Source: Carallia brachiata
Taxonomy: Eukaryota; Streptophyta; Magnoliopsida; Malpighiales; Rhizophoraceae
Assembly (NCBI GenBank): GCA_021464245.1
Contig: JADCRB010000046.1
Coordinates: forward strand, 6,590,760-6,654,759
Length of the DNA: 64,000 nucleotides
Reading direction: 5' to 3'
The notes below the pieces were generated by a model. That model searched no databases and was not told the origin of the DNA. It saw only the letters and a list, made by a program, of their open reading frames with translations. Positions 49,780-61,782 of this stretch are shown one piece after another. Each line of letters opens with the position of its first letter. The stretch's first letter is position 1. Both the position numbers and the translations under genes were made by a program.

Positions 49780-52700
49780 ATGCCGTTATCCAACACTCCA
49801 ATTGCTTCTTATCGTGTTGCATCCGCGATCCCTTCTCTTCCGGTAAAAATGGTAAGAGAACATTTGAGTGAGTCTTTCCTGCTCTTTTTGCCTTTTATAT
49901 ACGGTTTGGTTTCCGAGAAATTTGTTAGGGAGAAACGTATGTGAAAATTAGACGAATTGTTTACAGGCCCAATTCGTCTCTGGCTTTTATGCCATTAGCT
50001 GTTTTAGTGCATTTATCCATTTACAACTACTTCTTGCATCATGCCGAACAAATATTAGCAATTTAATGACTTCTTTTTTTTTTCTTGTTTTTTGTTCCTT
50101 TTATCTAACTTTTATCAATTATTACAAGTTCCAAAATTTGAGTTATCAGTAGAGTAGAATATGGTTGATTGCTGATTTTTGGTGTCAATGGCTATAATTT
50201 CTAGGATATTACTTGCCAACAGAGAAAGAGTGATGGGCATTTCCAGATTGATAGAATGGCTTCATTCATAATTTCAAGAGGACCCAAAATTAGTGCTGCT
50301 CTGACAGCTTCACGGAGTGGCAATTCCTTTGTTGAAACTGAAGTGCCATTTCCATGCGATTATACAGAACTTCTTGAACAAGTAAATTTCAATGTTGTAG
50401 ATGGTATGTACTGGACAATGGCTACTGTGTATCTAGTGTTAGCTGTGGATTTGACTGGTTATGCTTTGGTCTTGCAATTACTAATGAACAGGCCAAGAAG
50501 GCAACTGAATTGGCATTGGAGAATGGCAGGCAGCTGATGGTTAGTAGGCAATCATTTTGACTTTGAAGAACTTACCCTTTTGAAGTTCAAAATAAGCGTA
50601 GCATTCATAAATAGTCTGTAATGAGTAAGCATCTGTTGCAGGAGATTGAATTCCCAACAGCTGGGCTTCAATCTGTACCAGGTTTCTGTCTGCTTGAATT
50701 TTCTTATGTGGCTTTTTCTATGACTCAATGTTCTTACTTTAATTTTTTTTCTTGCAACTTTTGTTTTTGCTGTAAGTCAGGTGATGGTGAAGGAGGAACA
50801 GAAATGACTGACAGTATGCAGTTAATTCGTGAATTTTGTGATCGCCTTATAAGCCCAGAGAAAGTCACTCGCACCAGAATAGTATGTTCCATGTCTCTTT
50901 TTCCCTGCTTTAATTTTGTGGAGTAAACCCATTTTATGCCTAGACATGGCACCTTCTGTCAGTCTTTATTAATTCTAAATGATAAGAAAGAGAAGGCACA
51001 CAGCTTTTGTGCTCTGTTATTATGATTTTGATCTGAGACCTAATAAGACCTGCTATATCTACTATAGACAGTATCATCAACAGGAATAAAGTTGTTGTAC
51101 CCTTGATATATTTTCCTTTGGTGATGTTAAGAGAAACATAGAAATGAATGCAGTTTAGATCATATGGCAAACACCCAAAGTGGAATTTTGAGCTTTCTGA
51201 TTCAACAGGTGGTGTAAGTTGCTAAATTATGTGGAGAACTGGAAGAAATGTTTGGTTGTAACTTTTAACCTTTGAATCGATTGGAAATGTTTGTAGATAT
51301 CTGAAACAAACAAGAACGCTACATAAATTCTGATGTAGAATGACCACTGTTCAATGATGATGAAACTGTTACTCTACTATCCAGTATCCACTTTTATCAT
51401 AAAATGTTCTCAAGCTGCACGCACAAGTGCTGTATCCATGTGAACTATATTCATAATCCGTGTAATGTCATGCTAATAACCATGTTTATGATATTGCGTC
51501 GAGATATTGAATAATTCACACAAAATGAACATTTAATCAGTTCTTTGAAGGACCCAGGGCAGTTGTACTATGATGATATCACTAAACTAGACACATTGTA
51601 CCATCTTCTTTTTGCTGTATCCCTGATTGATAACCGAAGAAGAAAAAGACAAAGACCATCGATACTTCACTGAGGAGTAGGAGGGAGCTTACAAGTATGC
51701 ACAAAATTTCTTTCCCACATCCGACTACATTCTCTTCCAGTGTTGAGAACTTGGAAGACTTCGTGTTGGCTCTGTAGACGTTTCCTACAACATTATGAGT
51801 AGAGTATCTGCTATCATGACCTGGATTGAGGTTAGTGTCATTCCAGGATGAACCTGTTAGGGGTAATGACTGGCAATTTGGCAGCTTTACATGCTAAATG
51901 CGGGACAAGCATGCATTTTCACCATTTCTAATTATATCTCCCGTATATATACACTAATCTATCCAACTACAATTTCACTTTCAGGACAGCTATGAATATA
52001 ATTACATTGATTTGTTGCAGTTTTTCCCCGAGGCAAGTGAAGTTAAATTTGCAAGAAAATCAGCCTTTGAAGGATCTTCACTGAAGTTGGACTATTTGAC
52101 AAAGCCGTCATTTTTTGAGGATTTTGGTTTTGTTGAAAAAGTCAAAATGGCAGACCGTGTGAAGCCAGAAGATGAACTATTCCTGGTTGCTTATCCATAT
52201 TTTAACGTCAATGGTAGCATTTTAATTTCCAACTTGTTGATTTACATTTAAACTTTCCATGATGTTGATTTACACCCCAAAAATGTTTGTTTCTTAGAAA
52301 TGCTTGTGGTGGAAGAGCTTTACAAGGAAGCTGTTGCCAATACAAGCAGGAAACTGATTGTATTCAATGGAGAGCTTGACCGCATAAGATCTGGCTGTAT
52401 CCTTTGCAGTCTTCATCAGTTTAACTTGAATGTTAAATTGTTGTATCAGCTTTTCATTTCACCCTACCTTTTGATGTTTCGTTACTCGTTTGACCTTCCG
52501 TTCCTCTTCAAGTCAACAATCAGATATTGTTTTCTCTTCACATCCTCTTTGGCTTGTTATCCAATAGTTCAGAGGGCATTAGACAGGATCCCAACGGAAT
52601 TTATACAAAATAAAATTTAATTATGAAATATGCTCATAGGGAATCAATCTTTCTTATGTTGCTTAGACTGAAATTTTCCTTGAACGAAGTTAAGATTATC

Positions 52701-53037
52701 CACCCTTCTTCTATCCAAAGCTGGCCCCGCTTACAAAGACACTTCTGCCAATGATGGAGACTGTGTACTACATTCACAATTTCAAGGGACACAAAGGTGG
52801 AACGCTTTTCAGGTATTCTAGCTTGTTACTCATTCCAGTTCAGAAAAAAAGCTAATTACCTGCCGATGAGCAGCTGTTTCTTGATCGTTAATAAAATTTG
52901 CTTTCTTTCGGTATAGGTGTTATCCAGGTCCCTGGAAAGTCCTTAGGAAAGTGAGGGATGCTTACATCTGTTTGTATCAGCGGGAAGTTATGCCATCCCT
53001 TAAAGAAGTTGCCCTGGATATTCTTCCATCAGCTTGA
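49780..53037 (+). CDS. LPA3: LPA3-like photosystem II assembly factor (DUF1995)
   Basis: Nine coding exons: 49780-49851, 50205-50381, 50492-50539, 50642-50681, 50781-50881, 52021-52213, 52298-52396, 52695-52812, 52917-53037; 322 residues, all phases close. The N-terminus (about 60 residues, Ser-rich) looks like a plastid transit peptide. The DUF1995 domain begins near the conserved VPFPCDYTELLEQAKKAT and contains GDGEGG, LVAYPYFNVNEM, RSGYYPPFFYPKL, YIHNFKGHKGG and RCYPGPWKVLR. In Arabidopsis, LOW PSII ACCUMULATION 3 works with LPA2 and Alb3 to insert or stabilise the CP43 core subunit in thylakoids. Here the same role is inferred from near full-length similarity. Exons 3 (48 nt) and 4 (40 nt) are small; intron 5 is 1.1 kb. 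No sign of damage. Confidence 0.9.
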
Positions 53038-54740
53038 CAACTTGGCATATGATTACCAATCTCGAAACAAAATCAGTTCTCCTATTTTCTGTCACTAGCA
53101 GTAGTTTTTTTTTTTCCAGTCTTATATTTTTCTGTCGTGAAAAATTGTCAGTAATTATATTCACGGGCAAGTGTACTGATAAATACAGATTTATTCATTT
53201 CCATCCAAGGAATCAATGGCCTCGAAGTGTAAAAGCTATATGCTAATTTCTAGCTTAAGGTTGACGCAGTTTAACATATTGTTTTTCTGGTAGTATAGGT
53301 ATTAGTTAATGTAGGTGTTTTATTCCCCAGCTTCACAAGCTCAAAGGACTTTGAGAACTTTTTTCTGTGTCAATGTTAAATTCGCTTATCTCAGGATTTT
53401 GAGGAAATTTCTACAGAACTGGAATTCTTCTATATGCTGGCTGCTTTTGTTACTTTTACCGAGACTGGAAGTTGCCTTGTTTATTTCTTTCTTTTTTTTG
53501 TTCAAAATTTTCTTTTTACTAGTCTTGCTTATTTCTGTTATATATTAGTCACCTATGCTAGTTACCTCAGTAGCCTTGAAATTTGTAAATCGATTTGAGG
53601 GGCGCTAATCTGGAGTTGGGTTAAATGAGGTTATTTTACTGTTAATTATTGACCATGAGAACCTGTACGAGTCTTGTCGGCTCTCCATTTGAGTACGAGT
53701 CTTACTATATAGTTACTATATAGCCACGATAAAAATAGAATTGACACATTGTAATTAATTTTAATTTTTTAATATGAAGGTTTTTTTAATAAAACATAAA
53801 TGAAAATATATTTTCATGTTTTATTGCAAAGAAAAAATATTTAGTTGTAGAAAAAAAATGGTCTATCGTCATATATTGGTTCTGTACAACTGATTGGAAT
53901 ATATGGGTTCCTTCTTTTTGAGCTTATCGGTTCCACTTTTCTTTTTGCTTGTAACTGTGTATTTTTTCCCTTTAAAGTACATGAAAAATAACCACTAGCT
54001 TAGATCTAGTGGCGATCAGACTTTTGTGACTTGCTAAACCATTTCGTAATTTGAAAAAAAAAAGGGCATATGAAAGAAACTCTGTCACGGTTACCCTTTT
54101 TTTTATTAGATTAAGGAAACAAAAAATTAATGTTTTCAGTCTGGTTTAGTTGTGAGCAACTTTTATTAGCTTTTATTATATCTTTTGGTTTATTCATAAT
54201 CCCACCGCCCACGCCACCGACCAACCTCCCTCGTTTTGCTTGCCGACGTTGTAATATCAATGCGGACTAATTGAATCAAAATGAAAATGAAAGCAGGCAT
54301 AGGAACAGGAATCTAAACTTGTCGAAGCATCAGCAACAATAAAGAAGCTTCCCTAGGTCACAACTGTATACATATATATAACAAAAAGAAAATTTTTAAC
54401 CACTCATGGTGATTGTATAGTAGTAAGAAGGATTATTGATGACTGGGAAACGAAAGATTTTGAATTCAAATTTCTGCTGAGATATTCGTAGAATTATATT
54501 TATATTTACGGAGAATACTTCACCAATAAGTGTAAAGCAGTCTAGTTGGCCTGTAAGTACTATTTCTATTTCTCGTGTTTCCAAAACAGGAAAAAAAAGA
54601 TGTCGGAAGACATTGCCAACCGGTCGTAACTAACAATCAAACAAGGAGAGCAAACAAAATGGTCAAAAGACCTTTTACTTCGTAATTAAGTTAATTTCTT
54701 GGTTGGATCTTGTATTGTATGCGTCGTTCTCTCCTACTCC
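53038..54740. other. LPA3 3' region and UGT upstream DNA
   Basis: The LPA3 3' UTR probably ends within 53200-53550. Farther on, 54390-54540 has SINE-like words (TATAGTAGTAAG and TTTTGAATTCAAATTTC, about 40 bp apart). No gene seen. Confidence 0.5.
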
Positions 54741-54748
54741 TATATAAA
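54741..54748 (+). promoter_or_regulatory. TATA box of the UGT gene
   Basis: TATATAAA, 55-62 bp upstream of the ATG at 54803. It places the start of transcription near 54770 and rules out the earlier in-frame ATG at 54719. Confidence 0.7.
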
Positions 54749-54802
54749 TTTCGTCAATTCAAGCCAAAATTTTATTACAAAACAAAATCATCAATCAAAA
54801 AC

Positions 54803-56386
54803 ATGAGTCCTCACGAAATATGGGTAGTTCCATTCTTTGGGCAGGGCCATATCCTCCCAAGCATCGAACTATGCAAGCACTTTGCTTCAAGAAACTTCAA
54901 AGCCACCCTTCTCATTTCCTCCCATCTCTCCTCCTCCTCCGTCCCCTCCTCCGTCCTCCTCCGATACCCTCTTATCAGTATCGCCGAGTTATCTTCACCT
55001 CCTCCGCCTCTCTCGCCACCGCCGCCACCATCGCCTGAACCCGACCAGCATGACTTGACGATCACGACGTGGAATCACTTTCCTCATCCTCCTCCCCATA
55101 TGCATCACCATCACAACCATAGTTCTCATCAAGATGAACTCGAAAACCTCATTTCCACCCGATTATCACTAGATGATGATGATTCAAAACTACCCATTTG
55201 TGCGGTGGTGGACGTTATGATGAGTTGGGCTGCTGAGACGTTCAACAAGTTTGAGATTCCAACGGTTTCTTTCTTTACTTCTGGCGCCTGCTCGGCTGCC
55301 ATGGAGTACGCCGTGTCCGTCGCCAACAGCAACCAAGAGGATGTTCTGATTCCTCCCGGCGAACTATATTTGCTTCCCGGATTGCCCGAAGACATGGCTC
55401 TTTCTTACCTGGACCTCAAAAGATCAGAGCCTCCTCCTGGCCACGGTCCTCCTCATGGCCACGGTCCTCCTCATGGCCTTGGTCCTCCTCCGCCTCTCCC
55501 TGGCGGCCGACCACCACCATGGCTGGAGGAAACAAAGGGCTCTATCGGATTCATGATCAACACGTGCGCTGATCTTGAACGTCCATTCATTGACTATATT
55601 GCTAACCAAATGGACAAACCGGTTTGGAGTGTCGGACCGCTTCTGCCCGAGCAGTATTGGAAATCGGCCGGTTCAATTGTTCATGACCATGATTTTCGAG
55701 CCGATCGTCGGTCCAATGTCACCGAGGACGAGGTGATCGGATGGTTAGATGCAAAGCCACGTGGCTCAGTGCTTTACGTGTCATTCGGTACTGAAGTTGG
55801 GCTTAGCATGGAGGAGTGTACGCATTTAGCAAATGCACTCGAAGCATCCAATCGACCGTTTATTTGGGCGATCCGGCCTGATTCAGGCAAACCGGGTCCA
55901 CCACCCCACTTTTTAGGAGGAGGCCCAACCAACGGTTCAGTGGCTGACCAAGGCTACTTCCCTGATGGTTTGCAAAAAAGGGTAGGTGAAAGAGGCCTGA
56001 TAATCTGCGGATGGCCTCCACAGTTGTTGATCCTGAGCCATCCATCACTCGGTGGGTTTTTATCCCATTGTGGGTGGAATTCCACCGTGGAGGCCATTGG
56101 CCGTGGGGTCCCACTTCTGGCATGGCCCATCAGAGGAGACCAACACTACAATGCCCAGTTGATAGTAAAGCATCTCAAAGTAGGGTGCATGATTTCTGAT
56201 GATGGCATGTCACAGAAGATCAAGAACAATGATGTAGTTAAGGGAATTGAAAGGCTATTTGGAGATGAAGATATCAAGAAACGAGCGGCTCTCCTTGGTG
56301 CTAAATTTGAGAAGGGATTTCCAGCAAGTTCTGCGGATTCACTGGATGCTTTCAGTGATTTTATTATGTCGACCAGAAAGAGCTAA
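54803..56386 (+). CDS. Family 1 UDP-glycosyltransferase (UGT) with Pro/His-rich insertions
   Basis: A single intact exon of 527 residues. The N-terminal domain has the catalytic His (H16 in FFGQGHILPS) and a likely partner Asp (D137). The 44-residue PSPG box spans about 404-447, starting WPPQ, containing HCGWNS and ending in Gln, which favours UDP-glucose. Family members move a sugar from UDP-sugar to small molecules such as flavonoids, hormones or terpenoids in the cytosol; the acceptor cannot be read from sequence. It is longer than the usual 450-490 residues because of two low-complexity inserts: 66-109 (runs of Pro, then His) and 208-240 (GPPHGHGPPHG-type repeats, from an 18-bp DNA repeat). 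A third Pro/Gly patch lies near 363-375. The start is the first ATG after the TATA box. Acceptor and subfamily left open. Confidence 0.92.
   Translation: MSPHEIWVVPFFGQGHILPSIELCKHFASRNFKATLLISSHLSSSSVPSSVLLRYPLISIAELSSPPPPLSPPPPPSPEPDQHDLTITTWNHFPHPPPHMHHHHNHSSHQDELENLISTRLSLDDDDSKLPICAVVDVMMSWAAETFNKFEIPTVSFFTSGACSAAMEYAVSVANSNQEDVLIPPGELYLLPGLPEDMALSYLDLKRSEPPPGHGPPHGHGPPHGLGPPPPLPGGRPPPWLEETKGSIGFMINTCADLERPFIDYIANQMDKPVWSVGPLLPEQYWKSAGSIVHDHDFRADRRSNVTEDEVIGWLDAKPRGSVLYVSFGTEVGLSMEECTHLANALEASNRPFIWAIRPDSGKPGPPPHFLGGGPTNGSVADQGYFPDGLQKRVGERGLIICGWPPQLLILSHPSLGGFLSHCGWNSTVEAIGRGVPLLAWPIRGDQHYNAQLIVKHLKVGCMISDDGMSQKIKNNDVVKGIERLFGDEDIKKRAALLGAKFEKGFPASSADSLDAFSDFIMSTRKS
55430..55483 (+). 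repeat. In-frame 18-bp minisatellite in the UGT gene
   Basis: Three tandem units of the CCTCCTCATGGCCACGGT type (55430-55447, 55448-55465, 55466-55483) plus a partial fourth encode Pro-Pro-His-Gly-His-Gly repeats. The unit length keeps the frame, so copy-number change would only alter protein length. Confidence 0.85.
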
Positions 56387-57662
56387 TAGCCAACTCTTGT
56401 TTCATTTATATCTAAAAAAAAAAAAAAAAGGCCATCTTTGTTTCTGTGGTGGGGTGCTGGCCATCCCTTTTTCGATTTTTTATTTTTTTATTTATAATTA
56501 GGAGGCCTTTGATCTCTTTATATTTAGAACTTTAATCTCTTAATTGTTTCGATTTTAATTTATTTTGAGTGATACAAAATAATTTTTTTTTTTTATTTTA
56601 TAAACGACAAATATTGATTGATTGTATTTATGGTCACTTATTAGACCTTATATACTTAATAATTACCTCATTAATAGGTGACCAAAATATATTTGACATT
56701 GTTTTCCTTGGTTTCACCTATTGCTTTCATAGTTACAGAAAATTTTATCTAGACGGTAATCAGCATCTATCCAAATATAGCAAACCATCTTGTATGAAAC
56801 GGCTTGTAATAGACACAATATTACGTAGAAGCGTACGCCACTTTGCTCAAATCAATTGACAATTGGCGAGTAGTGCTTACCAACCAATGCAAAAGAGGTG
56901 GAATTTCCCAGGTATCTTCATGCGTTCGAATTAGTCTTCAAATAGAAATCCTTTCCTATTAATAACCAATAATTCTGCTGTCGCCACGTGGCCCATTCTT
57001 GTATATTTTTCCATAGTCTCACTGGGATGACCTTTGAAAAAAACATTTTCACGTCGTTTACCCAGCATTATGTCAAATGTATATATCATATTTATAAATA
57101 TTATCGTTGAAGATGAAAATTTATGTGGTGATTATGTTATAATTAATCATGCCATTCTATTAACATCATGTAATATTATATGTCATAACTACAAACATTA
57201 CAGAAAATAAACGTTACATGGTAAATGCAGTTGAAACTAAAAAGACAAAATATTATCTATGTAAATATGAATTTGCCCTCCCAAAAATTTTTTCTAGGCC
57301 CTTCGTATATCTTGTGCATTAGGATATATAGGTTGTAGGTTTTGTGCTCTGGCCTACAAGAAATGCCATAATATATAGAGTAATACTCTTAACACGGGTA
57401 TATTAAACCATGTTGGTATAATTAAAAGTCCACTTACTCCCCTACGGACTAAACCATGTAATGTAGGTTATTAACATCCAATTAGTGAGAAAACATGGAA
57501 AAATATAGGCGGCACTCCCCAGATCCGATAAAGAAAATTACATTGAACGTATTACATAGTAGGTTAAACCACAAACCCGTTACATGTATAATACTTCAAT
57601 ACAATGTACCATCTGTAAGTACTTTTTTTTTCACCTTTGTTGGAGGGGAAAGCCCATTCTAA
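56387..57662. other. UGT 3' region and intergenic DNA
   Basis: The UGT 3' UTR probably ends near 56500-56600 (A run at 56415). The rest is AT-rich with no gene or clear element. Confidence 0.5.
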
Positions 57663-57926
57663 CTACTGGCACAACATGGAAAAGAAACTCCTATAACATC
57701 CTCTAGTAATATCTGTTCCAAGTAGTGAAGGAGGAATCCGAACATGTGTCAAGCCAAGTCCTCGGATGAAAGCATAGGATGCAATCCAGTCAGCACTACT
57801 ACCCAGAGAAAAATGGACTAAATGGACTGTCCATTGTTTCTGCAGCAAAAATCTGCAGCTATTTAGGCATGTGGTGTGTAACTGAAACTCCTTTGAGCAC
57901 AGCACAGCTATTTGAGTTAGGCACAA
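57663..57926 (-). mobile_element. LINE RNase H C-terminal fragment
   Basis: The minus-strand frame contains LLQKQWTVHLVHFSLG, then SADWIASYAFIRGLGLTHV and IPPS, matching the usual end of the RNase H domain in plant LINEs (a VHV, ADxLA, GLH, PPS pattern). No upstream catalytic motifs were found. Isolated 3' piece. Confidence 0.5.
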
Positions 57927-60064
57927 GAGTAACTCCTCCCATTAATTGCGCTTACTAATTAACGAAGTAACAAACGTTCTATATTCTAAATTTCTCAGTT
58001 TGACTTTAATGACGTTTTCTGACCGAAATCAAATTTGTTGCATGGGTCATTGGATTCTTGCCACGTGTACAAGTGCCTCATCTTCCAGCTTATGTCTTAG
58101 TGGGTAGCAGACATGCCATAAGTTTTGCCATACATTTCAGAGTAAGCAAGAAGCAATAATCATATATGATCTCATAGGCTTGCCTGGTGGTTCTAAAACC
58201 AGCAAACACTTGCCAGTTTTCCAAAGATAATGCGTAGAGAAAGAGAGGAACATCTCGAAATTTGTGGGCCTATTTGCTTCCAATTGTTGATCGGTTGCTA
58301 GATACGGATATAAATGATGAGCATCGAGCAAACATTGAATTTCATTACATAACAATATAGGAAGGGACGTACATTAGACGTGTAGTTCATCTAATGATAT
58401 TTATTGGGTCTTTTTATTTTTTTTATTTTGAAATCGATATACTTTTTACAATTTAACTGTTTCTATTATAATATACATACTTTTTTTTATATTGTCAAAA
58501 AGCTTCATTCATTAACATTCACCGTGTCCTTGTACATTTCTGTACCATTTCTTACACATGCCTGGCTCCTAGAAAGTGATTGAGAGCATGTTATTCCCAC
58601 CAACAAAAATCAATATTTATGATATGGAACTACCGTGACCAAACACAAACAAAGCTTCCTAATGTTCTTCTATAAGTAATGATCTGAATTTGAGACCATC
58701 TATTTTTTAAGTTTAAGCTATCTAACTCTTTCTAGCATAAATATCACAACAGATCGACAATCTGATTAGAAACCAGTAAATCGACCATTATTTCAATCAA
58801 GTTTGGTTAAAAAAAATTGGATAATGTATCGAATCATAAGAAATCGTTTAACAAAGACTTATATAAATAGTTCAACTATCCGATCGGACTACTACAACAG
58901 GAAATTTTTCCCTTTTTTTTTCAAAAAAAATATTGGATTATTTTATTTAAACTACTTGTATATACAAGATTAATTTTTTTAATAAATCTTTTATTTTAAT
59001 ATAACATAAAAATATTAACTATCTTTGTAGAAACAATTGACCTGCTGATCCGACCACTAATATGACCCAATGAACAGAATTCTTTTCTGGTTGAGAGTCC
59101 CGATTGATTTTAAAATCATGCTTTCAAGGTCGTAAGAAGAAATTTCATTAATTAAACTAACAAATATATGTGAGAGTACACACAGGAAAGGAAGAAAACA
59201 AACGGAAGGGACGATCAAGTTCACGAGGAAGTAGCAAAGAAAGAGAAATGGAAAGTGATTTTTCTTTTCTTCATTGAAATTAAAACCTGAGTCACCGGGG
59301 AGGAGGGAACAACAGATCACAGACAGGCAGTAGGATCTGTAGAATTTGCACTATTTTTGTCAAAAAAAACTTATGATATGTATAAAATTATGTACAATAT
59401 TCAGAAAATATTTTTAAAAACGGTATGAATATTTTAAGTAAACTGTATGTACATTTTTTATTATATCCTAATTGTATAGGAGTGATATTTTTTACGAACA
59501 AACAAACAAAATTAACAAAAATAATAGAACTCATCCCGTGCTATGATCCGTGTGTCTCATCTTTTTCCCAAAAAAATAGAACCCATTCCGTGATCCGTCT
59601 CTCTCATCTTTTTCCCCATTTTTTTCCCTCAAAATCTGTCCCTTCAGACCGGTGAAAATATGGAAAAAGCTATATTTCGGAAGAAAAAGTTATCATAGAA
59701 GGGTTCGGATGCAGTTGAGTAGATTGAATATACATACAGTTAGTTAAATTTAGTATATAATGAAATAATAATAATTTTTTTAATTATATTTATAATTAAA
59801 ATAATTATAGACTGAATTTGATTAATTGTATTTAAATAATTTTTTTATTATTTTTTCAAAATTGTAAAAGGGCCCAGAAAATATTTGTAAACCCATGCCA
59901 ATCAGTACCACCCCATCAATTACACAGCTGGCAACTTTCAAATATTCATATATATAATAGGGTCGGTCCCACACGCAATTAACAGCCAGCAGTCGAACGC
60001 ACATGCGCAAAAACAACGGATCCAATTACGTCGACACATAAAATTGACGCGCGAGTCGTCATAT

Positions 60065-60211
60065 CTATTTATTTATATAATTAATTTATATATTTATGTA
60101 ATAATATATTTAATTATTATAATAAAATTTAAAAATATTTTTTATCTATTTTTTATTATATAAATTAAATATTTTATTACATAAATAAATAAATTAATTA
60201 CACAAATATAG
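60065..60211. mobile_element. MITE-like fold-back, ~147 bp
   Basis: Left arm (from CTATTTATTTATATAATTAA) and right arm (reverse complement CTATATTTGTGTAATTAATT) match over about 50 bp with few differences, sharing TATTTATGTAATAA. Target duplication not evident. Confidence 0.6.
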
Positions 60212-61544
60212 AGATCCTCGGTTTCCGTATTTATATTTCCCTGTCCACGCACAATTTTTCAAAAACATCAGAGCAACTACGCATGAAACCTCCGTCCCCA
60301 CCCTCTTTTCCATGCTCTCACTAACCTAACGCGTCTTTTGCCTTACAAGCCACCGCAACTCTTTCTTTTTCGTTATAAGGAAGCTTTCTAAAAGTAAGAA
60401 TAAAATCATTATAATTTGAATATAAAATTAAAAAAATTAATAATATACTTTAATTAATTATATTGAAATGCGAGATACATAATAATATTTTCACATCCGA
60501 TTTTAGTGCAAAAGACAACACACTTCGTAAGTTCGTATGCTTTGGCTACCATGTGATTGGAAGACTAGTTAACATGATCATCATATCTAATAATCAGTGA
60601 AGAAGCCAAAAATTTCTAGCAGCGAAGCCAAACAAAAAATTTGGGAGGAAAAATTAAAGTGGAAAAAAAAATTAAAAATTTTAGCGCATACAAACATATA
60701 AAATAACAATAAAGTATAACCAAATTATAATTTTAATAGGGCATTTGCCCCTCTGCTCTCCATGTGATAACTTTCCTTTTCTTTTTTTTTTTTAAATTTC
60801 CAGTGTAACTTCTTATAATTCCTTCGCTGACGCAAAATTAAAGGCATAATTCCTTTTTCATTTTTAATTTAGAAAATAAGAAAGTCCAGGTAATGTCTAG
60901 TAGTCTTATTAATAGATATTGTATCTTTATCTTATTTAGTTAGAATTATAGGCGTTAAAAAGTAACTCAATCCAATAACTTAATCAAATTAGTTTAAAAA
61001 AATTTGGTTAAGAATCTGATTTTTCAATTCAAATCTAAAAGTGATCCGAACCTGAAAATGATTCGAAAAAATTAGGTTTGATCATATTAAATTAGGATCA
61101 CTCGTTAGATTAAGAAAAAGATAAAATAGTAAAAGACTTTTTAATTTTATACCTTTTTGACTTATCTCTCTTAATTATTAATTGGTATCATTTTTGTAAT
61201 ATATATATAAGACAAAAAAAACTAAATTTAAACATTTAATTTATTATACGAATGAATTTTGAATTTAATTAAAATATTTTCTTTTAGTGAAAAATGACCT
61301 AAAAAAATAACAGTTCGGTTTAAATTCAATCCGAATTTGATTCAAATTTAATCTGAATCTGAAATGATTTAACTTGAATCTGAATCGAGTGTAATATAAT
61401 TTAAAAGTAACACAACCGAAAATGATCAGAACAAAAAATACGTAACTTGAATCCAACCAACTTGATTTTTTGACACCTCTAGTTATAGCAAAAAATCATG
61501 ATAATTGCATTACATCTCATACTAAGACCAACGTAAATTTAATT

Positions 61545-61630
61545 TTATTAAACATCTTAATAGTATTCGAATTCGGGATATTTAATCTTATAATGTAGAC
61601 ACTTATGACTAGACCAAACAAGTTTATCAT
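61545..61630 (-). mobile_element. SINE-like fragment next to the DUF4228 promoter
   Basis: On the minus strand TGGTCTAGTCATAAGTG and CGAATTCGAATAC, about 30 bp apart, resemble A and B boxes of tRNA-derived SINEs. It ends within about 20 bp of the TATA box. Weak evidence, motif based. Confidence 0.3.
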
Positions 61631-61646
61631 AGACTCTTTATAGTCT

Positions 61647-61657
61647 CTATATATAAA
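61647..61657 (+). promoter_or_regulatory. TATA box of the DUF4228 gene
   Basis: CTATATATAAA about 125-135 bp upstream of the ATG, giving a leader of roughly 100 bases that is purine-rich just before the start. Confidence 0.65.
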
Positions 61658-61782
61658 CGCATCAAATTCCTCTCCAGAGCATAAGAAAATTTCTGCTTCA
61701 CTTTCCTTCTTAACAAACGTATAACTCTCCAATTACCCTCCAAAAGCAAGAAAGAAAAAAAAAAAAATCTCTCCTTCACATT

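Larger units (their letters stand above)
57927..61646. other. Long intergenic region before the DUF4228 gene
   Basis: No gene recognised. 58137-58355 has an open minus-strand frame without family resemblance. 59520-59615 is an imperfect ~60-bp tandem repeat (GATCCGTGTGTCTCATCTTT and GATCCGTCTCTCTCATCTTT). 60948-61481 may be another decayed hAT relic: its right end reads GACACCTCTA and its left end has only loose inverted similarity. The MITE at 60065-60211 and a SINE-like piece at 61545-61630 are listed separately. Confidence 0.5.

Noticed and set aside
54719..54802. Upstream in-frame ATG extending the UGT by 28 residues
   Set aside because: It lies before the TATA box at 54741, so it would not be in the transcript, and UGTs normally begin shortly before the catalytic His.
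58137..58355. 72-codon minus-strand open frame
   Set aside because: No family resemblance, no splice partners, and it is in a repeat-rich gap.
60948..61481. Possible hAT relic with GACACCTCTA right end
   Set aside because: Left and right ends match only loosely and no 8-bp target duplication was found, so it is mentioned only in the intergenic entry.
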